Positions 9,723 through 10,000 of a DNA stretch of 10,000 nucleotides are shown here, piece after piece (the first letter of the stretch is position 1; each line of letters begins with the position of its first letter). The position numbers and the translations under genes are program-made. This DNA is from Halocaridina rubra (taxonomy: Eukaryota > Arthropoda > Malacostraca > Decapoda > Atyidae): contig JAXCGZ010021034.1 in assembly GCA_037179515.1 (NCBI GenBank), positions 20,001 to 30,000 on the forward strand, read 5' to 3'. Below the pieces are notes generated by a model. That model ran no database searches. It was not told the origin of the DNA and saw only the letters and a list, made by a program, of their open reading frames with translations.

Positions 9723-9730
9723 CTATAAGT
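9723..9730 (+). repeat. Right target-site duplication CTATAAGT
   Basis: Perfect match to 9427-9434, immediately after the well-preserved right hAT-like terminus. Confidence 0.65.
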
Positions 9731-10000
9731 CAACATATATTCACTTTTTCCAGCTTGTATATCCTAACTATGAAGTATCTGAATGTGCATATTGTACACA
9801 TTTGCATTAAAAAGAAAAATACATTGTTTTGTTCAGTTTAAAAAAGTCCTTTTTGCTTCTGTTACTTATTAGCAAAGCTATTTTGAATGTGTATTGTATG
9901 CATGTTACTTATGAAGAACAATATAAAAGTTTTTTTTTTCGTTTCGTAAAGACCTTAGGTTTATATCCGAGTCTATAAATTTCCGTATGTTTGTGCATTA
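9731..10000. other. AT-rich DNA, no feature recognised
   Basis: AT-rich sequence with scattered short A and T runs, including T9 at about 9931-9939. A 67-codon frame that starts inside the hAT-like element and ends here has no recognisable protein features. Confidence 0.5.

Noticed and set aside
9638..9841. 67-codon + frame near the right end
   Set aside because: It crosses the right terminus of the hAT-like element and has no recognisable features.

Overview
The window is eukaryotic. It shows no bacterial gene organisation and no recognisable host gene. About two thirds is the debris of non-LTR retrotransposons (LINEs), set among long microsatellites and AT-rich or purine-rich non-coding DNA. 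The flavour of the reverse transcriptase (RT) remnants, together with very long (CA)n/(CT)n/(TTA)n arrays, resembles decapod crustacean genomes. That assignment is from memory and inference, not proven by the sequence.

Layout from left to right. 1-940: 3' fragment of a first LINE family (family 1, + strand), ending in a 3' UTR and A9. 941-1529: no gene. 1530-2670: 5'-truncated copy of family 2 (+), with an open 349-residue frame and a (TTA)14 tail. 2671-2868: (CT)n then (CA)48. 2869-3777: CR1-like family 3 (+), cut at the [FY]ADD box, with a 3' UTR hairpin, two 14-bp repeats and (CA)9. 3778-6365: family 4 (+), broken by frameshifts, nonsense codons and an internal 401-bp tandem duplication, ending in (GTTT)n. 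6366-6767: spacer that turns purine-rich. 6768-8513: a second family 4 copy on the - strand, tail-to-tail with the first and much better preserved. 8514-8990: purine-rich DNA that looks like the other half of the locus interrupted by the - copy. 8991-9426: no gene. 9435-9722: a small hAT-like non-autonomous DNA transposon flanked by a perfect 8-bp duplication, CTATAAGT. 9731-10000: AT-rich, no gene.

Nothing here works as a pathway. Every protein-coding remnant is an RT/C-terminal piece of a LINE, and none has an endonuclease domain or a complete 5' end. The points of interest are structural: how the elements adjoin microsatellites, the inverted pair that could fold into a long hairpin, the internal duplication, the different simple-repeat tails on related families, and the small hAT element. 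I found no convincing new functional system.
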